Of a stretch of DNA of 64,000 bases, positions 52,957-60,540 are shown piece after piece. The notes below the pieces were generated by a model. It was not told where the DNA came from, ran no database searches, and worked only from the letters and a program-made list of their open reading frames with translations. Position 1 is the first letter of the stretch. Each line of letters begins with the position of its first letter. The position numbers were made by a program, and so were the translations under genes. The DNA lies in contig NZ_HE610957.1 of NCBI RefSeq assembly GCF_000285515.1, positions 133,294 through 197,293 of the forward strand. Direction: 5' to 3'. The DNA is from Paenibacillus senegalensis JC66 (GTDB lineage: Bacteria > Bacillota > Bacilli > Paenibacillales > NBRC-103111).

Positions 52957-54134
52957 CTGTTCCCCTCCTTTGGTATCGAAACCTCCGGCTTCTTAACTTC
53001 CTGCATCCCGTCCTCCGGAACCGCACCCGCCGGCTTCTCAAGCGCCGGCGGATCGGTGTCCGCTGGCGTATCGCTAGTCGGCGCATGGGTCGTCGGCGTA
53101 TCAATCTGCGGTTTATCGTTCGGACGATTGCCGGTTGGAGCCCCCTCGTTTGTCGGCGTATCGCTTGTCGAGGAGTCGTTTTCCGGTCTATTGTTTGTTG
53201 GAGTATCGCCGCTCAGAACACCGTTCGCTGGTGCATCGCCCTGCCCGGAATATACTGTCACAATAACACCATCCATATTGTTGCCCGAAATTTCATAGCG
53301 GCTATCCGCCGGCACATGAATCGTGGTATCTTCGAGAACAGAATAGTAATAAATGGAATACACTTCGTGGTTTATCGTGGTCTTTATCGATTTCTGTTCC
53401 TTCAAAAAGTCCAAATATTCCTCCAGAACAAAATTGTTCTCATACATAATAGCGCTATGCGGCAAACCGACATAACGATAATGCCATGGTTCATACGGGG
53501 TCCCTGTAATATCTGTTTTGTCCTCCGGATAGCGCAAGATAAAGCCGTATTTCCAGGCGTTCTCTTTCAGCCATTGTCCTTCAGCAGCAGACTCCATCTT
53601 CCCTTGCGTTGATCCGATATCCACCGCCAAACCGAGATTATGCTCACTAAAGCCTGCCGGCAGCGCGTATCCAGGCTCTTTTTCCTCGTATAGCTTGCTC
53701 TGTTCCTCTTCGTCCCGATAGCCGCTGGTGAGCATAAAGTGGTTAATGCCATCCTGATGTGCCGCTGCAATCATCGCAGATAATTTTTGTGCCAAAAAAG
53801 GCGTCAATCGGATCGAGTTATCCAAGAGTCCGTATCCGTTGATCAGCTCCGGATTTTTCGCCAAATTGACCGCATCGGATACGTTAGTCCCCGGAGGTAC
53901 AGGATGATCTTCATTGATTAGCAGCAAATGGCCTTTGTAAACCTGATCCTTTGTTATCCGAACCGGCATCCCGTCCCCTTTAAGATCCTCATCCAAATCC
54001 TCATCCAGTTTTTCATCCTCTACTTGGTGGTTTTCTTTCGGCACATTTTCATTATTATCGGGTTCCGGTTTATCCTGGATAACGGCATAGCCAATAATTA
54101 AAAGGATGACAATCCCCAATAGCCATTTCTTCAT
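52953..54134 (-). CDS. vanY: VanY-type D-Ala-D-Ala carboxypeptidase with long Pro/Thr-rich tail
   Basis: 393 residues. N-terminal membrane anchor (residues 3-20) and an acidic linker, then a M15B peptidase domain (about 90-245): SGYRDEEEQSKLYEE, zinc motif SEHNLGLAVDIGS and second motif EPWHYRYVG, all intact. It removes the terminal D-Ala from wall precursors or stem peptides outside the cell. After a beta-strand domain (about 245-285) comes a C-terminal tail of about 100 residues made of degenerate DTPTN / DTPAD / GDTPTN units, a probable wall-spanning or flexible segment not usual for VanY. First gene of the van-like operon; AAGGAGG precedes ATG. Confidence 0.92.
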   Translation of the reverse strand: MKKWLLGIVILLIIGYAVIQDKPEPDNNENVPKENHQVEDEKLDEDLDEDLKGDGMPVRITKDQVYKGHLLLINEDHPVPPGTNVSDAVNLAKNPELINGYGLLDNSIRLTPFLAQKLSAMIAAAHQDGINHFMLTSGYRDEEEQSKLYEEKEPGYALPAGFSEHNLGLAVDIGSTQGKMESAAEGQWLKENAWKYGFILRYPEDKTDITGTPYEPWHYRYVGLPHSAIMYENNFVLEEYLDFLKEQKSIKTTINHEVYSIYYYSVLEDTTIHVPADSRYEISGNNMDGVIVTVYSGQGDAPANGVLSGDTPTNNRPENDSSTSDTPTNEGAPTGNRPNDKPQIDTPTTHAPTSDTPADTDPPALEKPAGAVPEDGMQEVKKPEVSIPKEGNR

Positions 54135-54223
54135 TCGTAGTTTCCTCCTTATCTTTCGTCTACTATAGAGTAGGGGAAACTATTTAAAAAGAAATGGGGC
54201 TAAAATTAAAATTTTTATTAAAT
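54135..54223 (-). promoter_or_regulatory. vanY operon promoter, copy 1 of a duplicated control region
   Basis: Minus strand: AT-rich block TTTAATAAAAATTTTA, middle with AGCCCCA, TTTTTAAATAG, -10 TATAGT (54162-54167), ribosome site AAGGAGG (54144-54150), ATG at 54134. No consensus -35, as expected for an OmpR/VanR-activated promoter. Homologous to 50478-50564. Confidence 0.8.
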
Positions 54224-54309
54224 CGTTATCGCCAACCATACAAATGTATCCATTTGACATATGGAAATGGCGATTTTATAATAGAAACAAATTGAATAGC
54301 ACTTCTTTG

Positions 54310-54404
54310 CAGAAGGGGAGTAGCTACTACATTAAAGCCGTCAATTCGGGTGAAATTCGCCCCGGTTTTAATGGCAACGTTGCGTTGTAAGTGAGACCTT
54401 TGTT
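54310..54404 (+). ncRNA. yybP-ykoY (manganese) riboswitch aptamer
   Basis: The conserved elements of the family occur in order: AAGGGGAGTAGC (54313-54324), P2 arms ATTAAAGCCG / CGGTTTTAAT, internal GCCGTCAATT, CGCCCCGG, and the 3' closing AGACCTTTG (54394-54402). These match the yybP-ykoY consensus, an Mn2+ sensor that turns genes on at high Mn2+. The downstream gene begins about 100 bp later with a terminator between. It is the only recognisable riboswitch in the window. Confidence 0.92.
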
Positions 54405-54466
54405 GAAGGATAAGGAATGATCGGATTTTCCGGGCATTGCTATTCTTTGACAACAGGTCTTTTTTG
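54394..54466 (+). terminator. Riboswitch-controlled terminator
   Basis: AGACCT (54394-54399) and GTTG (54402-54405), which belong to the aptamer's 3' closing strand, can instead pair with CAAC and AGGTCT (54451-54460), followed by TTTTTT. The two foldings are mutually exclusive: a ligand-bound aptamer keeps the closing strand and prevents termination. This is a classic ON switch. Confidence 0.88.
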
Positions 54467-54502
54467 CTTGTTGGCCAAACTAATCGAGAGTGAGGAATGA
54501 AA

Positions 54503-54829
54503 ATGAAGTGTCCAATTTGTAACGATGTTCGGATGAGAGAAGTCAAAAAAGACGATGTAGCTATCGATGTTTGTCCTGATTGTAAAGGGGTATGGCTTGA
54601 TCGAGGGGAACTGGAAAAGCTCATGTCACAGGTAAAAGAAGAGCGTCAAGAATACGATGAATGGTACGATGATCGTAACCGTCGCTCCGAAAGACAGCAT
54701 TACGACCGTTACGATGACGACCATCGCAAATACGATCAACCTTATCGCGATTCAGCATCCCGGCCGCCCTATTATAAACATAAAAAGAAGAAAAGCGTTT
54801 TGGATCGATTAGGTGACTTGTTTGATTGA
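54503..54829 (+). CDS. TFIIB-type zinc-ribbon protein under a Mn riboswitch
   Basis: 108 residues from ATG at 54503 (GAGTGAGGA six bases upstream; ATG at 54497 is too close to that site). Residues 1-40 form a zinc ribbon, CPICN and CPDCKGVWLDRGELEKL, of the zf-TFIIB family. The remainder is highly charged (Arg/Asp/Tyr-rich, YDDDHRKYDQPYRDS), ending in a Lys-rich helix and DRLGDLFD. The family has no defined biochemical role. Placement behind a manganese-sensing riboswitch points to metal homeostasis or an Mn-stress function, which is inference. Confidence 0.88.
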   Translation: MKCPICNDVRMREVKKDDVAIDVCPDCKGVWLDRGELEKLMSQVKEERQEYDEWYDDRNRRSERQHYDRYDDDHRKYDQPYRDSASRPPYYKHKKKKSVLDRLGDLFD

Positions 54830-54869
54830 CCTTGTATTTCTTCACTTTCAGCTGCCTAATCATCAAATC

Positions 54870-54894
54870 AGCCCGTCACCTTACGTGGCGGGCT
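54870..54894. terminator. Hairpin between the zinc-ribbon gene and map
   Basis: AGCCCGTCAC and GTGGCGGGCT pair over ten bases (one G-U) with a five-base loop. The stem includes the map stop codon. No strong T run on either side. Confidence 0.55.
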
Positions 54895-55648
54895 GTTGTG
54901 CGGTCAATATAACCGGGCCATCCGCAGTAATGGCGATCGTATGCTCGTACTGTGCGGATAGCAAGCCGTCAGCGGTTCTGCAGGTCCACCCGTCAGCATC
55001 AATTGTCATTGACGCTTTTCCTGCATTCAGCATCGGCTCGATCGTTAAAACCATTCCTTCCTTCAAGCGGAATCCTTTGCCCGGATTCCCGACATGGGGA
55101 TAATTAGGTTCCTCGTGCATCTTCCTTCCTACCCCATGACCGAGCAGATCACGCACCACCGAGTAACCGCTTCGCTCGGCATGGCTTTGAACTGCATGCA
55201 TCACATCGCCGATCCGGTTTCCAACGACAGCTTTTTCGATACCAAGATATAAGCATTCCTTCGTTACCCGCATCAGATTACGGGCTTCCTCGGACACCTC
55301 GCCGACCGCGTAACACCAAGCGGAATCACCGATCCAGCCATCCGCTTCTGCGGCGATGTCAATTTTGACGATGTCTCCTTCCTTGAGCGGTTTGCGATTT
55401 GGAAAACCATGCGCAATGACGTCGTTGACAGATGCACATGTCGCGAACGGATAACCGTTGTAGCCTAGCAAATAAGGCTTGGCGCCATTCTCCTTCAGGA
55501 AACGCAACGCAAACGACTCGATAGCGAGCGTTGTAACACCAGGCTGGATCATGCCTGCGATTACTTGATGAAAAGCAGCGACAATGCGTCCGGCTTTTTT
55601 CATTTGTTCAATTTCCGCTCTCGACTTCAGGATCACCATCCTATTCAT
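54881..55648 (-). CDS. map: Methionine aminopeptidase, type I
   Basis: 255 residues. Removes the initiator methionine from nascent proteins in the cytoplasm. Metal ligands are recognisable: Asp in IVKIDIAAEADGWIGDSAW, His in GHGVGRKMHEEPNYP, Glu in VLTIEPMLNAG and Glu in QYEHTIAITADG. The catalytic His is in NDVIAHGFPN. Since it is not in the usual ribosomal-protein operon it is probably an accessory copy. It overlaps the TetR gene stop by four bases, so the two form an operon, an unusual partner for map. Confidence 0.93.
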   Translation of the reverse strand: MNRMVILKSRAEIEQMKKAGRIVAAFHQVIAGMIQPGVTTLAIESFALRFLKENGAKPYLLGYNGYPFATCASVNDVIAHGFPNRKPLKEGDIVKIDIAAEADGWIGDSAWCYAVGEVSEEARNLMRVTKECLYLGIEKAVVGNRIGDVMHAVQSHAERSGYSVVRDLLGHGVGRKMHEEPNYPHVGNPGKGFRLKEGMVLTIEPMLNAGKASMTIDADGWTCRTADGLLSAQYEHTIAITADGPVILTAQQPAT

Positions 55649-56256
55649 CTCCCCTGTGACTGTATGCCTGAATAAATCATTTCGACGATCCCATCTACAT
55701 CCAAGTCGCTAAGCATATTGTGATGGATGTTCAATGCTGCGCAGCCAACTAACGAGCCAAATACCAGATTAGCTGCTTGCTCCGGTGATTTGGAACCAAT
55801 TTCTTCTTCACGAATCAATTCAACAAACGGCCAATAAATCCGTTCCTGAAATTCGGCATACAGCTTGTTGAACCGGTTTCCCGGAAAATGATGAAAATTG
55901 TCCGCAACCGTTTTAAGCAAAATAAATACGGAAGGATCCTGGGTGCACTTCCGCAGGAGCAGCCTGGAAAACGCCTCAGCTCTAAGCCAGCTGCCGCCTT
56001 CCTCGTCCCCTGTCAAAGCGGGCAGGACTGTCGACTCGGTTCGGTCCAGGGCATCCCACAGCAAATCTTCCAGTAGCATGTGCTTATTTTTGTAGTAATG
56101 ATACACGGTTCCGTAGCCGAGCTCTGCCTTGACCGCAACATCACGTATTTCCAATTGTATGCCCTTCTCCAAATACACTTCCGCAGCCGCTTGCATAATT
56201 TGGCTCATTCGCATCTCCCGGATTGCTTCATTCTGTTCTTTTGTACGTGGTGACAT
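55645..56256 (-). CDS. TetR-family transcriptional regulator
   Basis: 203 residues from ATG at 56256, preceded by AAGGAGGTCCT. Helix-turn-helix: MSQIMQAAAEVYLEKGIQLE, IRDVAVKAELGYGTVYHYYK and NKHMLLEDLLWDALDR. The C-terminal ligand-binding region is helical, with AANLVFGSLVGCAALNIHHN. Co-transcribed with map. Ligand and targets unknown. Confidence 0.9.
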   Translation of the reverse strand: MSPRTKEQNEAIREMRMSQIMQAAAEVYLEKGIQLEIRDVAVKAELGYGTVYHYYKNKHMLLEDLLWDALDRTESTVLPALTGDEEGGSWLRAEAFSRLLLRKCTQDPSVFILLKTVADNFHHFPGNRFNKLYAEFQERIYWPFVELIREEEIGSKSPEQAANLVFGSLVGCAALNIHHNMLSDLDVDGIVEMIYSGIQSQGR

Positions 56257-56603
56257 AGGACCTCCTTTTTTGACCTGCTGTAATGTCGATATAAAACCAA
56301 TATACAGCATTTAGAAGTAACGATCAAGTGTTTCGATTCGCTTGTTCTCCGGATGCAGCCCGCCAAGAAAGAAGCAGTGAAGCGAGAAAGTGTGCATATT
56401 TACGTTGCAACTGTATAGAAGCGACAACTGTATAGAAGCGCCAGCGAGGGTGTGGATTTGGCGAATTTACATCAGTAGTGGCAGCTGACACAGCTAAGCT
56501 GTCGATTAACTGTGACTGCCAGTTTGATGCAGCGGGCAGTGAGGCCGTTTGCAGCCTGCTCGAATTGTGTAGAGTAAAGGGTGGTTCGCCCGCCCCTCCT
56601 CAT

Positions 56604-56788
56604 ATAACGCTCGCCATTGTCCTTACTGGAGCAAAATCAGGGGGCTTAAAAATTGTAACGCTTGCCATCGTCCCTATTTTGCTCAGATCGCGGCTTTCTG
56701 GGCTTTTTGTCACACATAAGAGCAAGGATGAGCGTTAGAAATCAAATCCCTGCTTTTTCAGCCGAATAAGATCGAGGGCGAGTGTTAG
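56604..56788 (+). repeat. Dispersed intergenic repeat, copy B plus inverted units
   Basis: 56604-56694 matches the minus strand of 4199-4287. It has two tandem units, starting TAACGC at 56605 and 56656. Two further degenerate units follow in inverted orientation, ending GCGTTAG at 56738 and GTGTTAG at 56788, so part of the region can fold back. The whole 56257-57007 gap (750 bp) has no gene; nothing else was recognised in it. Confidence 0.75.
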
Positions 56789-57007
56789 CGCAGAACTTCT
56801 TGCAGCTCGACATGTCCCGGACACTTGTAACGGATTTCTTCCACCATAAAACGATACTCTCACATCATCACTATAAAAAAGTTTGCCATTTTCATTCTTT
56901 TCCATTAAAGTATTTTTAATGTGTGAGCATTTTCATTCTTTTAAATTCCAGTCTCGCTCATCATTTCTCCCTATCAGCTAAAAATACGAGCACGGAGGCC
57001 TCCAAAC

Positions 57008-57820
57008 ATGGACAAGAATACTGTCAATAAAACTAATATTATAGGCGCTGGCGAGGCTGGTAACGCCACGTCGGTCGATATGGACAAGAATTCCGTATAC
57101 AAAACGAACAGCTATTATTGGGATACTCAAGGAAATGACTTTTTAGGAGCCATCGTGCTTCCTTTTTATGGGGCTTTTGTCTCAGAAGAAAAATGTCAGC
57201 TGTTTGGCGATGTTTCAGGGAAAAAGATGCTGGAGATCGGCTGTGGAAACGGTCAATCCTTGCAATATTTGGGGGAACGCAAAGCATCTGAACTATGGGC
57301 TGTGGATATATCAGAAAAACAAATCGACAAGGCAAAGCAGCATTTGAAGGAACGCGGTCTTTCCGCAAATTTGATTTGTTCTCCCATGGAAGAAGAATGC
57401 GGACTGCCAGTAGATTATTTTGACTTTGTTTATTCCATTTATGCCATAGGCTGGACCACTGACCTTGAAGGTACGTTTAGCCGGATTGCTTCTTATCTTA
57501 AAAAAGACGGTGTATTTATTTTCAGCTGGTCTCACCCTATACATAAATGTGTCGCAGCAGAACATAACAGACTTGTTTTTAAAAAATGCTATTTCGATGA
57601 ATCCTGGTATTCGGTATCTCTTGATAAAGGTAAGCTGACCTTATCGGACCGTAAGCTATCAACCTATGTAAATGCGCTTGCCAAAGCGGGATTCATCATT
57701 GAGCAAATGATTGAGGAAACTGATGATGAATTGATCCAATCACGGGACGATAACAGCGATTTTGCAAAAAAAGCAAAGATGCTTCCTGTAACTTTTGTAG
57801 TCAAGGCAAGGAAACTATAG
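57008..57820 (+). CDS. Class I SAM-dependent methyltransferase with duplicated N-terminus
   Basis: 270 residues; ACGGAGGCC precedes ATG at 57008. SAM motif I is MLEIGCGNGQSLQYL, followed by LWAVDISEKQIDKAKQHL (motif post-I), FDFVYSIYAIGWTTDLEG and FIFSWSHPIHK (motifs II-III). Oddity: residues 1-10 MDKNTVNKTN recur at 25-34 as MDKNSVYKTN, so a 72-bp segment seems to have been duplicated, adding a Gly/Ala-rich N-terminal extension. The second ATG (57080) lacks a ribosome site. Substrate unknown. Confidence 0.88.
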   Translation: MDKNTVNKTNIIGAGEAGNATSVDMDKNSVYKTNSYYWDTQGNDFLGAIVLPFYGAFVSEEKCQLFGDVSGKKMLEIGCGNGQSLQYLGERKASELWAVDISEKQIDKAKQHLKERGLSANLICSPMEEECGLPVDYFDFVYSIYAIGWTTDLEGTFSRIASYLKKDGVFIFSWSHPIHKCVAAEHNRLVFKKCYFDESWYSVSLDKGKLTLSDRKLSTYVNALAKAGFIIEQMIEETDDELIQSRDDNSDFAKKAKMLPVTFVVKARKL

Positions 57821-57997
57821 CTTAATCTATTTCCCTAACAACTGACCATTATGGATCTATCAGCTTGATCCGCGGCAGCTTATGGTGAAACTATACATCG
57901 AACGAACTTCAATCGTTTCCATCCCCATTTCCTCACCCCAGTCTAATTCTTTAGAGAAATGCAAAGTGATGTCCATGAAAATGGCAAAAAGACAAAT

Positions 57998-58792
57998 TCA
58001 ACCGGTCACTCGCGGTTTGGTCGGATCGCAGTCCGGTCTTTGTATTTCCCCAAGAGCGGCGAGTTTGGACAAGTAGTAGCATTCTTCGCGATACATATGA
58101 TCCGGCATCAGCGGATTGATTCGATCCAGTACCGCCCCCCGAAGCTCAAACTCCTCTAGCTCCGACAGAAAGTGCATGAAAACCTTCATCTCCAGATCAA
58201 CATCCTGATGGAATTTTCGAAGGGCGGGAAAATTGTTTAGCTTTCCACGCAAAAATCCGGTCATCTCCACTGCTTTCAAATAAAAACCTTCAAATTCCTT
58301 CTGAAACGCCATGCTTTTTGCAATTAGCGGCTTTTCCGCGAAATCCAAGTCAGCTGCAAGGCTTGCAGCATGTCCGTAAGCATCCTGCAGCCATACTGTA
58401 TCATAATGAAGAGGATGGAAAAGAGGGACGCCTTTACCTTCTAGTAAAGATTTCAAAATTCGCTGGTATTCTTCTAGTTCATTAACCATGTGATTGATAA
58501 AAGAAGGCGTCAAAAGCAGGTCAATATTTCCTGCAAGCTGCCTATCCAGCAAACGAAGTTTAAAATTACGCAGCTCATGTGCTGCCTGATTGGCTTCCGC
58601 CGTCAGCTGGTCAAGGTAAGCGGAAGCATCCGTTTGCCGCGCTTCAGCAAGCAGCATATCAAATCTGGTTATAAAACGTTCTGCGATGGTGACCTCCTCT
58701 TTTTCCTTAGGGGAGAGTGCGGTAAAAATAAATCTGCTGTGGTCGCCAAGAATCTGCAGCCAAAACCGGTGTTCATAGATGGGGTTATTCAT
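57998..58792 (-). CDS. DUF2935 helical-bundle protein
   Basis: 264 residues, all helical, in two similar halves. IYEHRFWLQILGDHSRFI and EMKVFMHFLSELEEFEL ... PLMPDHMYREECYYLSKL supply conserved Glu/His pairs arranged as in ferritin-like metal-binding bundles. AFQKEFEGFYLKAVEM is also typical. The function of the family is not established. GGAGGCC precedes the ATG. Monocistronic in appearance. Confidence 0.85.
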   Translation of the reverse strand: MNNPIYEHRFWLQILGDHSRFIFTALSPKEKEEVTIAERFITRFDMLLAEARQTDASAYLDQLTAEANQAAHELRNFKLRLLDRQLAGNIDLLLTPSFINHMVNELEEYQRILKSLLEGKGVPLFHPLHYDTVWLQDAYGHAASLAADLDFAEKPLIAKSMAFQKEFEGFYLKAVEMTGFLRGKLNNFPALRKFHQDVDLEMKVFMHFLSELEEFELRGAVLDRINPLMPDHMYREECYYLSKLAALGEIQRPDCDPTKPRVTG

Positions 58793-58965
58793 TCAACAGG
58801 CCTCCTTTTAAACCATTTTTACAGAAATATATGCCACTGCCATCGGAGTAGACCTGTGAGTCATACAGTCATGTGGAGCATCTATACCCAATCTTTAGTC
58901 GCAAAGCTGAAGTTGTAATTATTTCTTCTTTCCTATTGCAGCAAACATGGATGGCAAATGATCTA

Positions 58966-59448
58966 CTACTGCGACTTGCTCAGCTGAATAACATGTTCCT
59001 CAACATAATTACGGTAAGGTTCACCATTATGATATTTTACAATATCTTGATTAATCTCTGGATACAATTTAATGGTATGAAGCTGTGAAATCGGGATCCA
59101 TTTGACACCAATCTGGTTAGCGTCTGGCTTTTCAGGCAGTTTCGGATAAGACCCTGGTTTCAGCTTACATTCAAATGTAATTCCGATTGAATGAATATCT
59201 CCATAAATACATTCGTTTTTCGTTGGTTGATATTCGTAAACAAACGCAACTGGACCCGCTTCCACCTCGACACAAGCCTCTTCTCTAGCTTCCCGCTGCG
59301 CAGCTTCGGTCAATGTTTCGCCGGGCTCAAGGCCACCTGCCGGAAGATTGTAATGTACGCCGTCATCATGATCATTTTTGAACTCGATCAGCAAGATATC
59401 ATCGTTTTCAATAATTAGCGCACAGGCGCGAAGCCTTACCTTTTGCAT
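58966..59448 (-). CDS. NUDIX hydrolase
   Basis: 160 residues from ATG at 59448 (GGGAAG upstream; GTG/ATG at 59457/59454 are too close to it). The Nudix box is GGLEPGETLTEAAQREAREE, with the metal-binding REAREE core intact. VRLRACALIIENDDILLIEF is the first strand. Such enzymes hydrolyse nucleoside diphosphates linked to other moieties. Substrate unpredictable. Confidence 0.9.
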   Translation of the reverse strand: MQKVRLRACALIIENDDILLIEFKNDHDDGVHYNLPAGGLEPGETLTEAAQREAREEACVEVEAGPVAFVYEYQPTKNECIYGDIHSIGITFECKLKPGSYPKLPEKPDANQIGVKWIPISQLHTIKLYPEINQDIVKYHNGEPYRNYVEEHVIQLSKSQ

Positions 59449-59506
59449 CCTCATCACTTCCCATTATATATTGCGGTCAACCGCCAGTAAGCGGTTCCGG
59501 TGACAA

Positions 59507-59983
59507 TCAGAGCGGCAATACGGTGATTAGCTCATCTCCTATACTCTCCCCGTTGTCACGGAATCCGAAGCTTTCATAAAGCTTTTTCGCGGGCAAGTTA
59601 TCTGCCTTATATGAAATCCAGCAGTACTTTGCAGGCCCGGCTGGAAAGGTGCGGATATACTCCAGAATGTTCTTCATAGCTTCCCGGCCGTAGCCCTGGC
59701 TCTGGTGGTGCTGGTCAATCATCAGTCGTAAGATGCAATAGCTGTCATGTGCGATTGACGGAAGGTCATATCCCGTAATTCCATAAGTCAGCATAACAAA
59801 ACCGACCGGCTGCCCATCCGAGTAAATAGCAAAAGGAAATGGATGCCCGCCATTGGTAGCAAGGACATAGCACGAAGCCACGCTTGATAAATTGGAGGCA
59901 ACGAAGCGCCTTTGATCGTCGGACACTTCCAAGTTAAATATGGCGCGCCGGTTTTCCAGCGTTATTTTTCTGAGCGTAATCAT
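59507..59983 (-). CDS. GNAT-family N-acetyltransferase
   Basis: 158 residues from ATG at 59983 (start uncertain; ATG at 60007 also possible). MITLRKITLENRRAIFNLEV opens the fold. The acetyl-CoA motif A is LRLMIDQHHQSQGYGREAMK, and NLPAKKLYESFGFRDNGE is motif B. QSQGYG matches the R/Q-x-x-G-x-G/A pyrophosphate loop. It resembles the spermidine-acetyltransferase (Blt/PaiA-like) group. Likely small-molecule acetylation. Confidence 0.87.
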   Translation of the reverse strand: MITLRKITLENRRAIFNLEVSDDQRRFVASNLSSVASCYVLATNGGHPFPFAIYSDGQPVGFVMLTYGITGYDLPSIAHDSYCILRLMIDQHHQSQGYGREAMKNILEYIRTFPAGPAKYCWISYKADNLPAKKLYESFGFRDNGESIGDELITVLPL

Positions 59984-60152
59984 GCAGGTCTTTTTCCCTT
60001 CTTCCATTATCGTATTGCGCCGCGGTCGCATAACTAACATACCGGTTTCGCCAAAAAATGAATAGACTTATGTTCATTTTTTTTATATACTATTATGTAT
60101 CTATGTCTTTTTTAGGGGTCTCCCTTTCATATGGGCAAATGCTACAAAAAAC

Positions 60153-60195
60153 GGGCAGTTCAGAAGTCAGCTTTCACTGATTTTCTGGACTGCCC
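60153..60195 (-). terminator. Strong hairpin after the short protein gene
   Basis: GGGCAGT-CAGAA-TCAG pairs with CTGA-TTCTG-ACTGCCC with small bulges. On the minus strand the hairpin follows the stop of the 60270 gene and precedes CGTTTTTTG, so it can end that operon. Confidence 0.7.
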
Positions 60196-60269
60196 TCTTA
60201 TTTAGGCTGCCAATATCGATTTGGCAGCCTGCAAGCGCGGTTCCCGCAATGTTTTTTCTGCAATCCAGG

Positions 60270-60509
60270 CTACTGCAGCGACGCTTGATCGCTTCGTGCA
60301 TGGGTTATGCAACGAACTGCAGCCAGCACGACCTTCTTCTTTTGTCCATCAACCGTATCCGTAAAAAAAACAGGGTCACGCGCCACCTCTAGTAAAGCCC
60401 TGCTCGCGGCTTGAAAGGACTGCTGCTCATCTTGAATTAAGCAATAACATACTTGGTAACAGTACGTTTCATGCTGTCTTAAAATCTCTGCTTTTTGCAA
60501 ATTGTCCAC
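60270..60509 (-). CDS. Small hypothetical protein
   Basis: 79 residues from GTG at 60509, preceded by AGGAGGGGATCT; a longer open frame upstream overlaps the amidase-deacetylase gene. Helical, Gln/Ala-rich, with HETYCYQVCYCLIQDEQQSF and ASRALLEVARDP. The pattern (YQVCYxxLxDEQxAxxAxxxAL) is reminiscent of the first helices of sigma-70-like factors, but there is no region 2 or 4, so no function is claimed. It begins 31 bp after the end of the upstream gene. Confidence 0.7.
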   Translation of the reverse strand: MDNLQKAEILRQHETYCYQVCYCLIQDEQQSFQAASRALLEVARDPVFFTDTVDGQKKKVVLAAVRCITHARSDQASLQ

Positions 60510-60540
60510 AGATCCCCTCCTGAATACATTTTGTATAATC

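Noticed and set aside
52739-53298. Overlapping Arg/Ser-rich frames on both strands in the vanY tail
   Set aside because: Shadows of the repetitive Pro/Thr coding sequence.
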